A stretch of 64,000 nucleotides of DNA, taken from contig JAFEMH010002572.1 of the NCBI GenBank assembly GCA_022495995.1, positions 1 to 64,000 of the forward strand, read 5' to 3'. The notes under the pieces were generated by a model. The model made no database searches, was not told the origin of the DNA, and saw only the letters and a program-made list of their open reading frames with translations. Origin of the DNA: Adenophora triphylla var. japonica. Lineage: Eukaryota > Streptophyta > Magnoliopsida > Asterales > Campanulaceae. The first letter of the stretch is position 1, and each line of letters opens with the position of its first letter. A program made the position numbers and the translations under genes. Shown piece by piece: positions 46,839 to 58,532 of this stretch.

Positions 46839-48839
46839 AGTTACCAAAGGCGAGCATAGTCTGTCATAGCTTCATGAGGAATCTGCTTCCAATGCTGAAG
46901 GGTAGAGACGTGGTCCAACAACAAAGAGTAGCTAGACTAGGGGCTACCCATCCTTTAATATTAAAACAGTCTTTTAGTCAACCTTCGTAGGTTCTAGTAC
47001 TTTCTTCGTTCAATCAAGTCCTCCTTGGACATTGTAGTTAATCTTAAATTTTCTATAAAAGAGTCTTTTTCTTTTCTCGCTAGACTTGAGACATTATTTG
47101 CACACCTACATTACATTTAATGAAATGGTTTTATTTTAAATAATCACTCGCATTGCTCAACAAATAATCTCTGGAAATGATTAAGATTTTAATTAATTGG
47201 TGCGAGAAAGTCAACTAATGCCTTCCCTATACACTTTCCTCACCTCACAAAGGCCTTCATCAAGCCATACACTTTCCAAAACATGTCCCCATCATCACCT
47301 TGACCAAGTCAACGACGGCGGCAGCATCAAAGAACAACAAAAGGTCACTCAGCATCGGAAGATTGACCCCATGTCGACAAAAAACCAGGGGCTTGCCTCT
47401 GCCCCCCATGCATCAAGAAAGTTCAAGCAGAAGCTTGCCTTCGTCCTCAAGTGCTTAAAAAAAAAGCTCAAGCAAAAGCTCCAAAAAAAAAAAAAAAGCT
47501 TCAAAAAAAAAAAAGAGCAAAAGCTTCAAAAAAAAAAAAAAATCAGGCCAAGGATCCAGCACCGCCAATCAGAAACTTGACATATGGGCAAATTTAAAGC
47601 TCGAGGAACGAAAGTTGTCGGCTACAAGGGAACAGTCAAATACCCTTAAGCTGTATTCAAATTCTTTCTCCCCCAATGAAAGATGATGATCAAGAAGCAA
47701 TGAAATCACGGAAGAAGCCGTCAAAAAACGACTTGTCAAGGAACATCTCAAGGCCCGTACCTTATCATTCAAGCTTCCCATCCGACCCTTTTTCACCAAA
47801 TGGACCACAAATGTTCATACCCTTTCCCAAAGCCAAACACAGTTCAAGCCCGAACTACGGCGACCTGAGCTCCTTATATTAAGGGGAACGTAGGCAACCA
47901 GAAATGGTCCGGTCATAAACACATTCAAATCCCAGAAAATTCGGTCTCATCAATGGCCTCTCCTATACACAATCTTTCTTCACAATTCGCCAACTTTACC
48001 CTTGGTATTGGTCGACTTTCTCCTCATGATTAATCTAAATGTTTGTTCATATCGAGATTAGGGGTTGAATAACCCGAACATTAATAAAGGGTTTTAAGCA
48101 ATCTTGTGATCATTTTGAATAAAACATGTTTTCAGATGTCTCGACAAGTCTTCTTTTTCTACATTATAGGAAAAATAGAGCTAAACACTAATTTTCTGTC
48201 AGCAGGGGCTTCCATACACTTTTACAAACCTTTCTACACTTATGCTCTCTCAAAAGAGTCAAACCCAAAGCGAGTTCTTTTGTGCCTTCATCAAATGAGG
48301 CCAACAAATAATACAAATCGGGGATTCGTCCCCACTTTTCGAAAATATGCCCCTGCAGGTGTACATTTCTAAATTGTTTTTCTTTTACATTTTCTTTCGG
48401 TTGACTAATTGACTAAAGGAAATAATAAATATAGAAGGATGGGTTGCCTCTTTTGCTACATGACAATTCAATTTGCATCAGAGCTGCACTGTACTCTTTG
48501 AGGGAGGACTTTCGTCAAGCCATTTGTTTAGAGTGGGGCTTCTCTGGTCACGCCGGTTCTTCACTTTGCTACAAGATGGGCTGGGTCTTTGTTTAGACTC
48601 ATCTCAGTATCAGTCTGCAATGCCTACCAGGTTTGTGTCAGATTCACAATCATGAGACAAAGGCTTTACCAAGTCGCTTCTTCAAAATCGAGACTTCGCC
48701 AACACATCTCTTCAGACCAAGGCTTTGCCAAGCAAAGTGAGATTTGATCCCCATGTTGGTCATGGGCTTTTCAAGTGCAGTTCTTTGATGTCCAAGGATG
48801 AGGACGGGATCTTAACCAGAACCAGAGATTCATCATATT
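46839..48839 (+). other. Spacer between gag regions, with A-rich runs
   Basis: No credible gene. At 47455-47545 three poly-A runs are separated by GCTTC/GCTC words. At about 47880 a GGGAACGTAGGCAACC sentence resembles the GATACGTAGGTAGCC sentence found near the 3' LTR. This suggests that the first gag unit once ended with its own 3' UTR. From about 48100 the sequence looks like another gag leader. Confidence 0.5.
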
Positions 48840-51300
48840 TCTATGGCTAACATTGGAACCCGAGTCCATAAAACTCCTTGTGCCAATCAGAATGAGGTTT
48901 CGATGTTCATCCTTGGAAGGTGTCAGGAATTTTGGTTTGACGATTGCCCTCAACCCCAATGGGACTTTCACGATAGAAGAGGAAAAGGATCCCCATCCCT
49001 ATCTTGGCCAGACAGACTACCGCCGAATGCCACCACCTTCCTCACATGGAACCTCCACCGGGCCACACTCTTCTCAACCTGTGAATCAGTCATCCTTTCA
49101 GCCTCGGTCTGGTATACATTCACAGTTCAGTCTGGGACAGTCGTTTGGGGAAACAAATTGAATTCAGTCCGATTTGGGCCAGTATGGTATGCCTCAATAC
49201 AGTTGGGGTCAGCTCGATATGTCGCAGCAGTTTGGTATGCCTCAGCAGCTCGGTACAGATCAGTCAGAGGCTTCTCAGTTACATCAACTTGGTATGACTT
49301 CTCAGTTGGGTTTGGGACGATGGTCAACTATGGATCAGTTTGAACTTCTCAGCCCCAATAGTTTGGAATGCCTCGACAGCAACCCAGTTCAAGACAGCCA
49401 GTCCCCGGCACCGCACAAGTCTCACAAGATCCCTTCATGACCGCCTTAACGGGATAGCAAACCCCCAATCCCACTCTCGGTCGCCCAGACTACTCCAGGA
49501 TGCCACCACCAGCCTCCTATGGTACTATCTCCTTGATCTTTGGGTCAGCCAGCTCCCCAACTACAGACCACTGGATCCATGCAGCCTGACGGAATGAATC
49601 AGTTCGCAGTTCCTCATTGGGGGCAAAATCAGCACGGAATGTCTTCTCATGGTTGGGGATACCTCGGAATACCACAGCGAATTGGGATCCCGCCTCAGTT
49701 TGGAACCGATCAATCCGGACCTTCGCAGCAACAGTTCAAAGTGCCACAGCAACAGTTTAGAATGCCACCACAGTTTGGTTCGGGGCAACATGTCAGGAGC
49801 CCCTCCTCAGAATGATGCTAGATCAGCTACTTCTCACTCAGGGATCAATGGGCCACCAAGCCCCTAATCCCTGTCTCATCAGAATCACCGGACCACAGTA
49901 TCCTCCCGGGTATACACCATCACCCCAGCCAGCGTGCATGCAGTTCAACGAACAAGGGTCACAACCCGTATTTAAGTTTCATGGAAGCTCTAGCTACCCG
50001 GCCACCTCAGGTCTACCACCACCCTCTTTGCCAATTGGAAGTTAACAGCAAGCCACTGGGTTCTATCCCTTTGACCAGGCTCCTACTCACACTCCCCAGG
50101 GTAATTCGGGCCAAGGACAGGTTTTCACCTACATCCCCGGATCGGCCGTTCCCTCCACCAGTCTGCCGCCAGTGGTAGCTCCTCTCTCTAGCTCAGTCGC
50201 CGGCTTGAACACTCTGGTTCCACCACCGGACCCTCATCTGGTTTTGGTTCATGGAACAGCATAAGGAATTGAAAGCGCAGATTGCTGAATTGACCGCTAA
50301 GAAGTCTGCCTTCCGGCCTACGGACCCGGACTCCATTGTTCCCCTGCCCCACAAATTCGTGATGCCTAAATCTGGACCTCTCTGACGGGACTGCATGCCC
50401 GAAGACTCATCTGGACACATATACCTTGGCAATGAAGGCCAAAGGGTGCACCAATCAGCAGTTGGCTGACTATTTCAGTCTCTCTTTGAAATCCAGTGCT
50501 TTAAAATGGTTCTTCCGCTTAAAACCCGAGGCCAGGGCTACATGGGACCAGGTCACCAGTGCCTTTACAGAGAAGCATAAAGCTAATTTGGAGTGGGAAA
50601 CAAATAGAGTTGACCTGCAGACAACAGTGCAGCGTTCCAAGGAGAATATCGGTGACTTTTACAAGCATTGAAACCTCAAGTTGAGTAAAATGACCAACCC
50701 TCCTTCTAATGAGGAACAATTGGACATCTTTCAATCATGCCTGGAAGCCTCATTTGAGAAAGTCCCTCAGTAACTTCCCCTATCCAGATCTGCATGCGAC
50801 AGTCAGTTCTGGGGCTAAAGTTTCCGCCCCTAACTCAGCTCCTGTCCTACCCAAAAGGCAAGGAAGCAATTAACTATGCGGGCCAGGATTGCAACAATGC
50901 CACTCCTCTCGTGCCAAGGAAAGGTGATGTGCCCAAGCCGCGGAGCCTTAAGCTCGAAGATTTCAGAATGCCTCTGAGCAAAGTCTTTCAAGGACTTGTG
51001 AAGGAAGGTCTGACCAGACCTTTGGACAACCATCAGCCCATGGATCCCGATAGACACAACTAAACTCTGTGCTTCCCACTAGTATCATGGGCACGAAGAA
51101 GGGCGGTGTGAGAACTGATCGAAAAGGATACCCCAAGGGCCCAACACAGTCAACAATCCATTCCCTAAGAAAAACCATAGGGTGAATATGATTGAAGCCA
51201 TGAACAAGCCAAGTGCCACTATGGCTAACAGTTCCCATATGGAAGACACCCTTCGAGGGGAGGATTCTAGTTGCATAGATGGATTTCTCACTCCATGACG
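48840..51300 (+). pseudogene. Gag region II with capsid core, broken
   Basis: N-terminal part near 48930-49020 reads GLTIALNPNGTFTIEEE, parallel to region I. It is followed by a Gln/Met/Gly-rich stretch (FGMPQQLG-like) at 49170-49800. The capsid core is at 50426-50760 (CTNQQLADYFSLSLKS, ALKWFFRLKPEARATW, NEEQLDIFQSC). It is interrupted by a TGA where the related fragment at 37645-38060 has Trp. A decayed knuckle module follows at 50950-51130 (PLSKVFQGLVKEGLTRPL). At least four frame breaks. Together regions I and II carry the parts of one gag, duplicated and differently eroded. Confidence 0.75.
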
Positions 51301-52666
51301 TAATGCTGCAATGAGTCTGGGGTAACATCAACTTCACCTCGAGGTCTCTCACGTTGATCGATCGGCTTGATACTTCATCAGTATGTCAGTTCTACAGTCA
51401 AACCTTTGACTGGACCCCTGTAGTGACGCTTTGTCGAACCTGGGGCTTCATCAAAAAGCTTCTGTGGCCTTCGCCATGTCTCTTCCACGGAATGGGGCTT
51501 TATCAAGTCACACCTATCTTCAGAAGAAAGGCCTAGTCACCTCAACAACTATCTTGGAGTTTCAGCTTAAGAACTTGGGATATAGCAACTCCCTGCATCA
51601 TCAAAGGTTGAGAACTGGGAATCTCCTCATATCAGCATTTCGCCAAGTCATATCAAGTCACAACTAACCCAAGCGAAAGAGGGTTCATTAATATCAACAT
51701 ACTTTGATGCTAGAGCCTGTCAGCATCAGCTTCAAATATCCGAGACTGAAAAGAAATTTCAATCGAGACCCGGGGTTCAAATCCAACTTCATCCCAAGAT
51801 CAAAATTGACCTCATCAATGACATGCAATTCAGTCCGCGGCCAAAGGATATCACCCCACCATCTCAAAGCCTGTCCCAAATAGTCCACAACACATACAAA
51901 CCCTCTCACTACATGCATCCCCACAAAAATCTCCCCAGGGCTCATGTAGCATGTAAAACATGAATCAATAAAAAAAACCTAAGCTATTGCGAATCATCTT
52001 TAGTTCCATGCATGCATCCATCATCATGAATGTCATATGTGCATTTGTCCCTCTACTAACAAATGTAGCAATTCAAGCACGAAAGACCCGCTTTTCCATC
52101 ACTACCCGAAGCCTCTCCGCCGCAATGGTGAGGATGGTCTCCACCGGCGCAATGACTTCAACGGAACTACCCAAAATGATCGATACCTCAGGTCAACACC
52201 CTCTTGGTTCAAACCCCTCAAGCCCACGTCAGCTTGTGCTCGGACACCTAAAAGTCGACATCAGCCTGATTCAGACACCTCAATCCTGCACCATTTTGGC
52301 CTCAGACACATTAGGACAACACCACCTTGGCTCCAGATCTGCAGTGCATCAACTCCGTGAAGACATCTTCCGACATCTCCAGTTAGGCAAAGGCGACCTC
52401 CAATGTCCACAAATGGATGAAGACAGTCTCCAGCATCTACAGTTTGGCAAAGATAGTCCCCAAAGACAAGCTCCGGCGTCCGCAACTTACTAAAGACGAC
52501 CTCCAATGTCCATAAATGGATGAAGACAACCTCCAGCATCTACAGTTTGGCAAAGATAGTCCCCATGTCTATAGCTTGGCAAAGACAAGCTCCGGCGCCT
52601 GCAACTTGGTAGAGACAACCCCCAACATCCACAAACAAATGAAGACCGCCTCCAATGTCTACAATT
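51301..52666 (+). other. Non-coding 3' region with a ~104-bp duplicated segment
   Basis: No recognised protein. Between about 52395 and 52610 a sentence (CTCCAATGTCCA, AAATGGATGAAGACA, TCTACAGTTTGGCAAAG) appears twice about 104 bp apart, with a further partial copy. It leads into the array at 52667. Confidence 0.55.
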
Positions 52667-53245
52667 TGGTCAGGGACGCCAAGTTCTCAAACGTAAATCG
52701 GTCAGGGACGCCAAGTTCTCAAATACAATTCGGTCCGAGACGCCAAGTTCTCAAACGCAAATCGGTCAGGGACGCCAAGTTATCAAATACAATTCGGTCC
52801 GAGACGCCAAGTTCTCAAACGCAAATCGGTCAGGGACGCCAAGTTCTCAAATACAATTCGGTCCGAGACGCTAAGTTCTCAAACGCAAATCGGTCAGGGA
52901 CGCCAAGTTCTCAAATACAATTCGGTCAGAAACGCCAAATTCTCGAATGCAAATGGGTCAGAGACACCAAGTTCTCGAATACAATTCGGTCAGGGATGCC
53001 AAGTTCTCGAATACAATTCGGTCAGAGGCGCCAAGTTCTCAAATGCAAATCGGTCAGGGACACCAAGTTCTCAAAATGCAAATCGGTCAGGGACGCCAAG
53101 TTCTCGAATACAATTCGGTCAGGGACGCCAAGTTCTCGAATACAATTCGATCAGGGACACCAAGTTCTCAAAATGTAAATTGGTCAGGGACGCCAAGTTC
53201 TCGAATTCAATCATAGGCAAGTAGGTCAGGGACGCCAAGCTCAAA
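52667..53245 (+). repeat. Tandem array, 32-bp unit, about 17 copies
   Basis: The unit is CGGTCAGGGACGCCAAG plus TTCTCAAATACAATT, alternating with a variant carrying ACGCAAAT. The unit length is not a multiple of three, so the 220-residue frame over it repeats every 96 bp and is unlikely to be a real protein. It lies in the 3' untranslated zone before LTR2. Confidence 0.9.
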
Positions 53246-53691
53246 TGACAATCGGTCAGAGGTACCTCACGCCCCTAAATGTTTCAACATCTCGATCACA
53301 TACATCGAGACTCTCAACTACCACACAGCCCCCGCGACTTGCTCTCCTGTAGGTAAGCACATCAAAGGTACGTTAGTCCCTCAACATATCTCAAATGTTG
53401 CATGATTACCCATAGCTTTAGCTATCTCTATCTCCGCAAATAGCGACAGAAGTTTTAGTTCCTTAAGGTGACAGCCTCTGAATTATCAAAAGGCCCAGGA
53501 TCCTAGACCTGTTCCTAACTGTCCAGTAGATTTCGAACTATGATTGGCTTGATTCCTCCTAAGGATACGTAGGTAGCCTACCATAGGTCCAGCCACTCGA
53601 CCAAAACGGTCATCCCTTTTCCCCGACAGCAAGCGTAAAGACCGGCCCCTTCAAATGAAGTCCACCAAAGGACCATTAATCCCAAATCTTT
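53246..53691 (+). other. Spacer with GATACGTAGG sentence
   Basis: No gene. At about 53535-53620 is a sentence including ATTGGCTTGATTCC, GATACGTAGGTAGCC and CCAAAACGGTCAT. It recurs at about 54790-54880 and 55025-55110. It is a conserved 3' landmark of this element family. Confidence 0.6.
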
Positions 53692-53935
53692 AAGGTCTGA
53701 GGCACCTAAGACGCCATCATCAAGGTTCGAGGCACCTAAGACGCCATCATCAAGGTTCGAGGCACCTAAGACGCCATCATCAAGGTTCGAGGCACCTAAG
53801 ACGTCATCATCAAGGTTCGAGGCACCTAAGACGCCATCACCAAGGTTCGAGGCACCTAAGACGCCCTCAAGGTTCGAGGCACCTAAGACGCCATCATCAA
53901 AGTACGAGGCACCTAAAACGCTATCACACACAACA
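53692..53935 (-). repeat. Tandem array, 30-bp unit, 8 copies
   Basis: Unit AAGGTTCGAGGCACC plus TAAGACGCCATCATC. One copy is three bases short. Because the unit is a multiple of three, the minus strand is open and would encode repeats of VLGASNLDDG. No start context or known product supports a gene. Confidence 0.92.
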
Positions 53936-53991
53936 CTAGGAAAGCGATAAATCGCAATCATCCCCTAATTCGACAAACCGAAATCATTACC

Positions 53992-54735
53992 AGGGCGACT
54001 TCCCAAAAATAGTCAAATCATAGGGCGACTTCCCAAAAATAGTCAAATCATAGGGTGACTTCCCAAAAATAGTCAAATCATAGGGTGACTTCCCAAAAAT
54101 AGTCAAATCATAGGGTGACTTCCCAAAAATAGTCGAATCATAGGGCGACTTCCCAAAAATAGTCGAATCATAGGGCGACTTCCCAAAAATAGTCGAATCA
54201 TAGGGCGGCTTCCCAAAAATCATAGGGCGACTTCCCAAAAATAGTCGAATCATAGGGCGGCTTCCCAAAAATAGTCGAATCATAGGGCGGCTTCCCAAAA
54301 ATAGTTGAATCATAGGGCGGCTTCCCAAAAATAGTCAAATCATAGGGCGACTTCCCAAAAATAGTCAAATCATAGGGCGACTTCCCAAAAATAGTCAAAT
54401 CATAGGGCGACTTCCCAAAAATAGTCAAATCATAGGGCGACTTCCCAAAAATAGTCAAATCATAGGACGACTTCCCAAAAATAGTCAAATCATAGGGTGA
54501 CTTCCCAAAAATAGTCAAATCATAGGGTGACTTCCCAAAAATAGTCAAATCATAGGGTGACTTCCCAAAAATAGTCAAATCATAAGGTGACTTCCCAAAA
54601 ATAGTCTAATCATAGGGTGACTTCCCAAAAATAGTCAAATCATAGGGCAACTTCCCAAAAATAGTCAAATCATAGGGTGACTTCCCAAAAAAAAATAGTC
54701 AAATCATAGGGCGACTTCTCAAAAATAGTCAAATC
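53992..54735 (-). repeat. Tandem array, 30-bp unit, about 25 copies
   Basis: Unit AGGGCGACTTCCCAA plus AAATAGTCAAATCAT; one copy is 21 bp. Variants (GGCGAC, GGTGAC, GGCGGC; GTCAAA, GTCGAA) occur in blocks, showing local copying. The minus strand is open through most of it and would encode repeats of GKSPYDLTIF. The plus strand has a stop in each unit. It is unlike CRISPR because there are no unique spacers. Confidence 0.95.
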
Positions 54736-55180
54736 TTAGGTTGACACCCTAAAACAGTCACTCTAGGGTTGACGTCTGAAGACAGTCGGAAAACCCGAAC
54801 TACGACTGGCTTGATTCCCCAATCGGGATACGTAGGTAGCCTATCATTAGGTTCAGCCACCAGACCAAAACGGTCATTCCTATCCCCAGCAGAGCGGATA
54901 TACAACTTTAGCCATCAGACCAAAATGGTCATCTCTTATCCCCAGCAGAGTTTCTTTCAGCAACCGACTGCAGAACTCGCTCGCCAGGTTGACATCCTAA
55001 AACAGTCACTCCAGGGTCAAAGACCCGAACTACGGCCGGCTTGATTCCCATTCGGGATACGTAGGTAGCCTATCGCTAGGTTCAGCCACTCAACCACTTT
55101 GGTCACCCCTTGTCAAATATGGAGCCTTACTCTTATCGACGACCCCGCTTCCTTCGAAAGCGCCGTCGCCGAGGGGCTAC
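54736..55180 (+). other. 3' end of the interior and polypurine tract
   Basis: Two copies of the GATACGTAGGTAGCC sentence (about 54828 and 55058), then GCCGAGGGGCTAC at 55168-55180 directly before LTR2. No ORF worth reporting. Confidence 0.6.
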
Positions 55181-58100
55181 TATAAGTGCTCCAATTTGAG
55201 TTGTTAGCATTTTCGTTTGAAAATTTACGAAAGTCTTAACATTCCTAACATTTCTAACAATTCCTAACCTTTCTAACAAAGTGAGGGTAGATTAGGGATT
55301 GCCATTTAAGGTTAAACCAAGAAAAGAATCTTAAAAAGAAAAGAAATTGGAAAAAACCCGAATTGACAAGCTGAAAAACAGCAACCAGTTTGAATTTTCA
55401 AAAGATATTCCTTGTGTCCAAAGCCTGAGCTGCATTTAATGAACAGTGCACGCCTCCAGACTCATCCGCGTGGACATAACTGGCATTCTCAGTGGCCTAT
55501 AAATTGAACCCTCCTCTCTCAGTTTACACAACACAATTCACTCACGAATAAAGATCACTGGGCGAAAAATAGAGAGAAAACAGTGGAAATCCCTAGATTG
55601 CCACCATTTTCTCTTGAATCTTTCCCAAATCCCACTCACTCCAAATACTCTCAAATCACTTCCAGTCATACACAAGCCCAAGCTTCAATCACCCCTTAAG
55701 AGGAGGATTAGAGAGAAAACATAGAGGACATAATTGTTATCTACTTGTTTTCTCTTTGACCAACTCTAATCACAAGCCCTAAACACATTCAAACCCTAAA
55801 CACATTCAAGCCTTGAATCCATTCAAACACAAACACAAGGGAAGATAGGTATAACCTCCCTCTCCCTACCCTAAATCTCTCTCATCCATGCATGCACTTT
55901 CAAACTCTAAAATGTAGTTTGTTCATCTTCTTGCTCTAGATCCAAGAGGATCACCATGGAAGTTCATCTCCATGGATGATCCTCTACAAGGATCAACATT
56001 ACTTTCAAAGTGTATTTACTTACTTGCAAACACATTTTCAAAACCCTAAAAATCATTTTCCTACACAAAATCTTTCTTTCAAAGGATAAAATTCCCCTTC
56101 CCAAGCAAATGAAATGCTTAAGTCCTAATGTACCCTAAGGATGGCTTGATATAGTAGATCACCAATACAATGTCTAGTGACTACTAATCAAATCCTAAGG
56201 AAATGGGGACAAGCATGGATGCCAAACCCCCTTTAAAATTATGTTTTTCTTCAAGAGGAAGTTGCTGTCAAGTAGCCTTTCTCTAAGACCTCTGTCCATG
56301 GTCTAATTTTTTGGACATACAGAAACTTGAAATTTGGTGTTAACTACAAAACACTTTTTATATACAACATCTATAGCTTTCCATACGTATTTTTACTTTA
56401 TTTTTTACGTGAGTAAAACTCCATTTTTCAAATTTACTTTCAAAGGTCAGTTCATCAGTCTCTGGAAATCCAGATTTCATATCTGAGATTTCCAGAAGGT
56501 TTTGGTCCACCAAATCACCTCCAAATGCGAAAGTTCTTTTACAGAAACCTTATTTAAGGTGTTTTGAACAACTTTAATTCTCTTAGTTTACCCAGATTCT
56601 GGAGTTTTGAAGCCCTTAAACCCATTTTAAAATAAAGTGTCCACTGCCTTTTTCATGCTGGCAGAAATGTTTTTCAACTTCAAAAAATCTTTTGAGTACC
56701 AAAACTCAACCTAAAAATCATACCAAAAATCATGGGATTTGTTTAAAGTCTAATAAAGAATTCCCAATTTTCACTTTTCTCAGTTTCAATTTATTTTGGC
56801 CAAAGTAACACACACACACACACACACACAAATGGTTTTTATGCTTGGAAGACTCGTTTTACGAGGCATTCCGGGTGAACACTAACGTTCTTCCCGGCGT
56901 GTAACGTGACCTCCGAAACCAAATATCTCATTTCGGGCATTTTTCAAAGTTTTGGCCCTTAAAACAAAAATGGCGTGGCGACTCCGTTTTCCGATTTTAT
57001 TTGGTTTTCAAAGAAACGAAAAATCAAATTTTTCCGCGAATGGCAACATCGTTACAGTGCCGACTCCGCTGGGGACAAATAAGCTTTATCTTAAAAAAAT
57101 GATATTTGGTATATTGGTGGAAACCATTAAACTTCCCGTTATCGCCTCCTAACACGAGTCGGGGATAAATTGTGGTTTAACAATCCCACGTACCGGTATC
57201 ATTGTTTTCAAAAAAAAAAAAAAAAGCTTTTGAGGGTCAAGCTTCCGTCCCGGCATTTGAAATCATTTGTTGTGTGTGTGTTGATTTTTCACATTTTCGT
57301 GTTGTTTTTGGCCGCCTCGGAAAAGTCAAAATTTTGACTATCGGACCCGTCTCTTCGAATTTTGAATTATGTGCTTATGTGTTCATTTGCTTTCAAAAAA
57401 AAATTTCAAAAAAAAAATCAAAAAAAAAAGATTTTCAAAAAAAAGGGATTTATCAAAAAAAAAAAAAAAAAAAAAAAAAGAAAATTTTCAAAAAAATCAT
57501 GCATCATTCTTTTTAAGACACATGAAAAATTTCTATTTTACTCGAAAAAGAAGATAGAGCTTGCACACTACGCGCACGTGACCTTACACTGCACACTACG
57601 TCCCTAACCCGGGGAAATCCCTGTCGCGGCCCGTTTGATCTTATTACGCCTCTCGATGCAAGCACGGGACTACCCAAACATCCCATGGAGCCTCGTGTCG
57701 ACCATGCACTTGTCTGTGACACACTTTGTCCGAGACCCGGTTGGTTTTTAGTCTGGTCTGTGTCATGCCCTGTCTGTGTATAGACCTTTCCTTTCAAGCC
57801 TTAGTCGGCATACCAAGTCAATATCTTTCGGGACCCTAATCAGTCGAAGTTCTGCCGGTTTTTCGTCACGGACTTTGACCAGATATTGACTGGCGCCTTG
57901 ACTTTGACTCTGACTGGCATAAGTTATACACTGACTCCCAGCATGACACTGAGTCATCAAGGATTAACGATTATTCCATGCCTAATTACGGCCAAATTGA
58001 CGACAAGTCAAGATCAATTGTGGACATTTATCAGTCCGAACCATGCCGACTTTTTGTCGAGCCCTCGGACATGATCTCGACTTTTGACGTCAGCTTTGTC

Positions 58101-58237
58101 CGTAATTTACATCGAATGCTCGTTAAGACTCGATTACCCGCCAGACTTTTAGGATCGTTTTCATTTTCGGTCGGTGGGACCCGCTTGCCCTATAGGACCC
58201 CCGCTCGGGGCTGTCCACCCTGGGAAGTCGAAATACA
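55181..58237 (+). repeat. 3' LTR of the gag-only element
   Basis: Partner of 40957-44015, starting TATAAGTGCTCC (one change from TGTAAGTG) and ending GAAATACA. It holds the TATA box at 55497-55504, a CA microsatellite near 56812-56830 and an A-rich array at 57395-57500. Confidence 0.9.
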
Positions 58238-58532
58238 GGTGCGCGTTGCCCTATAAAGTATTTCCTCTATGATATGAGTTTTTTTTTTAATTTATATATT
58301 GTATTCATGTTAAACCAAAGATTTAAAATTGTCATAACTTGAAAAGTAATACTCCATTTGGTATTTTGTGATTTTTTAGTGATTTAATAGTAAATAATGG
58401 TGGAATGTAACAATTTTCAAAAAATGAAGTGCAAAATAGTCAATTTTTTACTGAAATGATGGGCAATGGGCAATAAAATGAAACCAAATTTCATTGGGAT
58501 AGTGATAATTTGTCTGAACCTAATGGGTAGAC
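58238..58532. other. AT-rich spacer
   Basis: About 295 bp between two retroelements. No ORF, repeat or RNA gene seen. It may be a remnant of the older insertion target. Confidence 0.5.

Larger units (their letters stand above)
40957..58237 (+). mobile_element. 17.3-kb gag-only LTR retrotransposon (Tat-like, TR-GAG/LARD type)
   Basis: Two LTRs of about 3.06 kb (40957-44015 and 55181-58237) flank 11.2 kb of interior. On the plus strand the interior holds two partial gag regions (44347-46838 and 48840-51300) and three tandem arrays. A GCCGAGGGGCTAC polypurine tract at 55168-55180 leads into LTR2. I find no protease, RT, RNase H or integrase. It must have moved with enzymes from a relative. Flanks show no 5-bp duplication (CAATA before; GGTGC after). 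Confidence 0.85.

Noticed and set aside
52516..53178. 220-residue ORF over the 32-bp array
   Set aside because: The unit is not a multiple of three and the frame stays open by chance; sequence cycles through three readings of one repeat.
53992..54735. CRISPR-like array of 30-bp repeats
   Set aside because: Units are head-to-tail with no unique spacers, in a plant retroelement; it is a plain tandem repeat.
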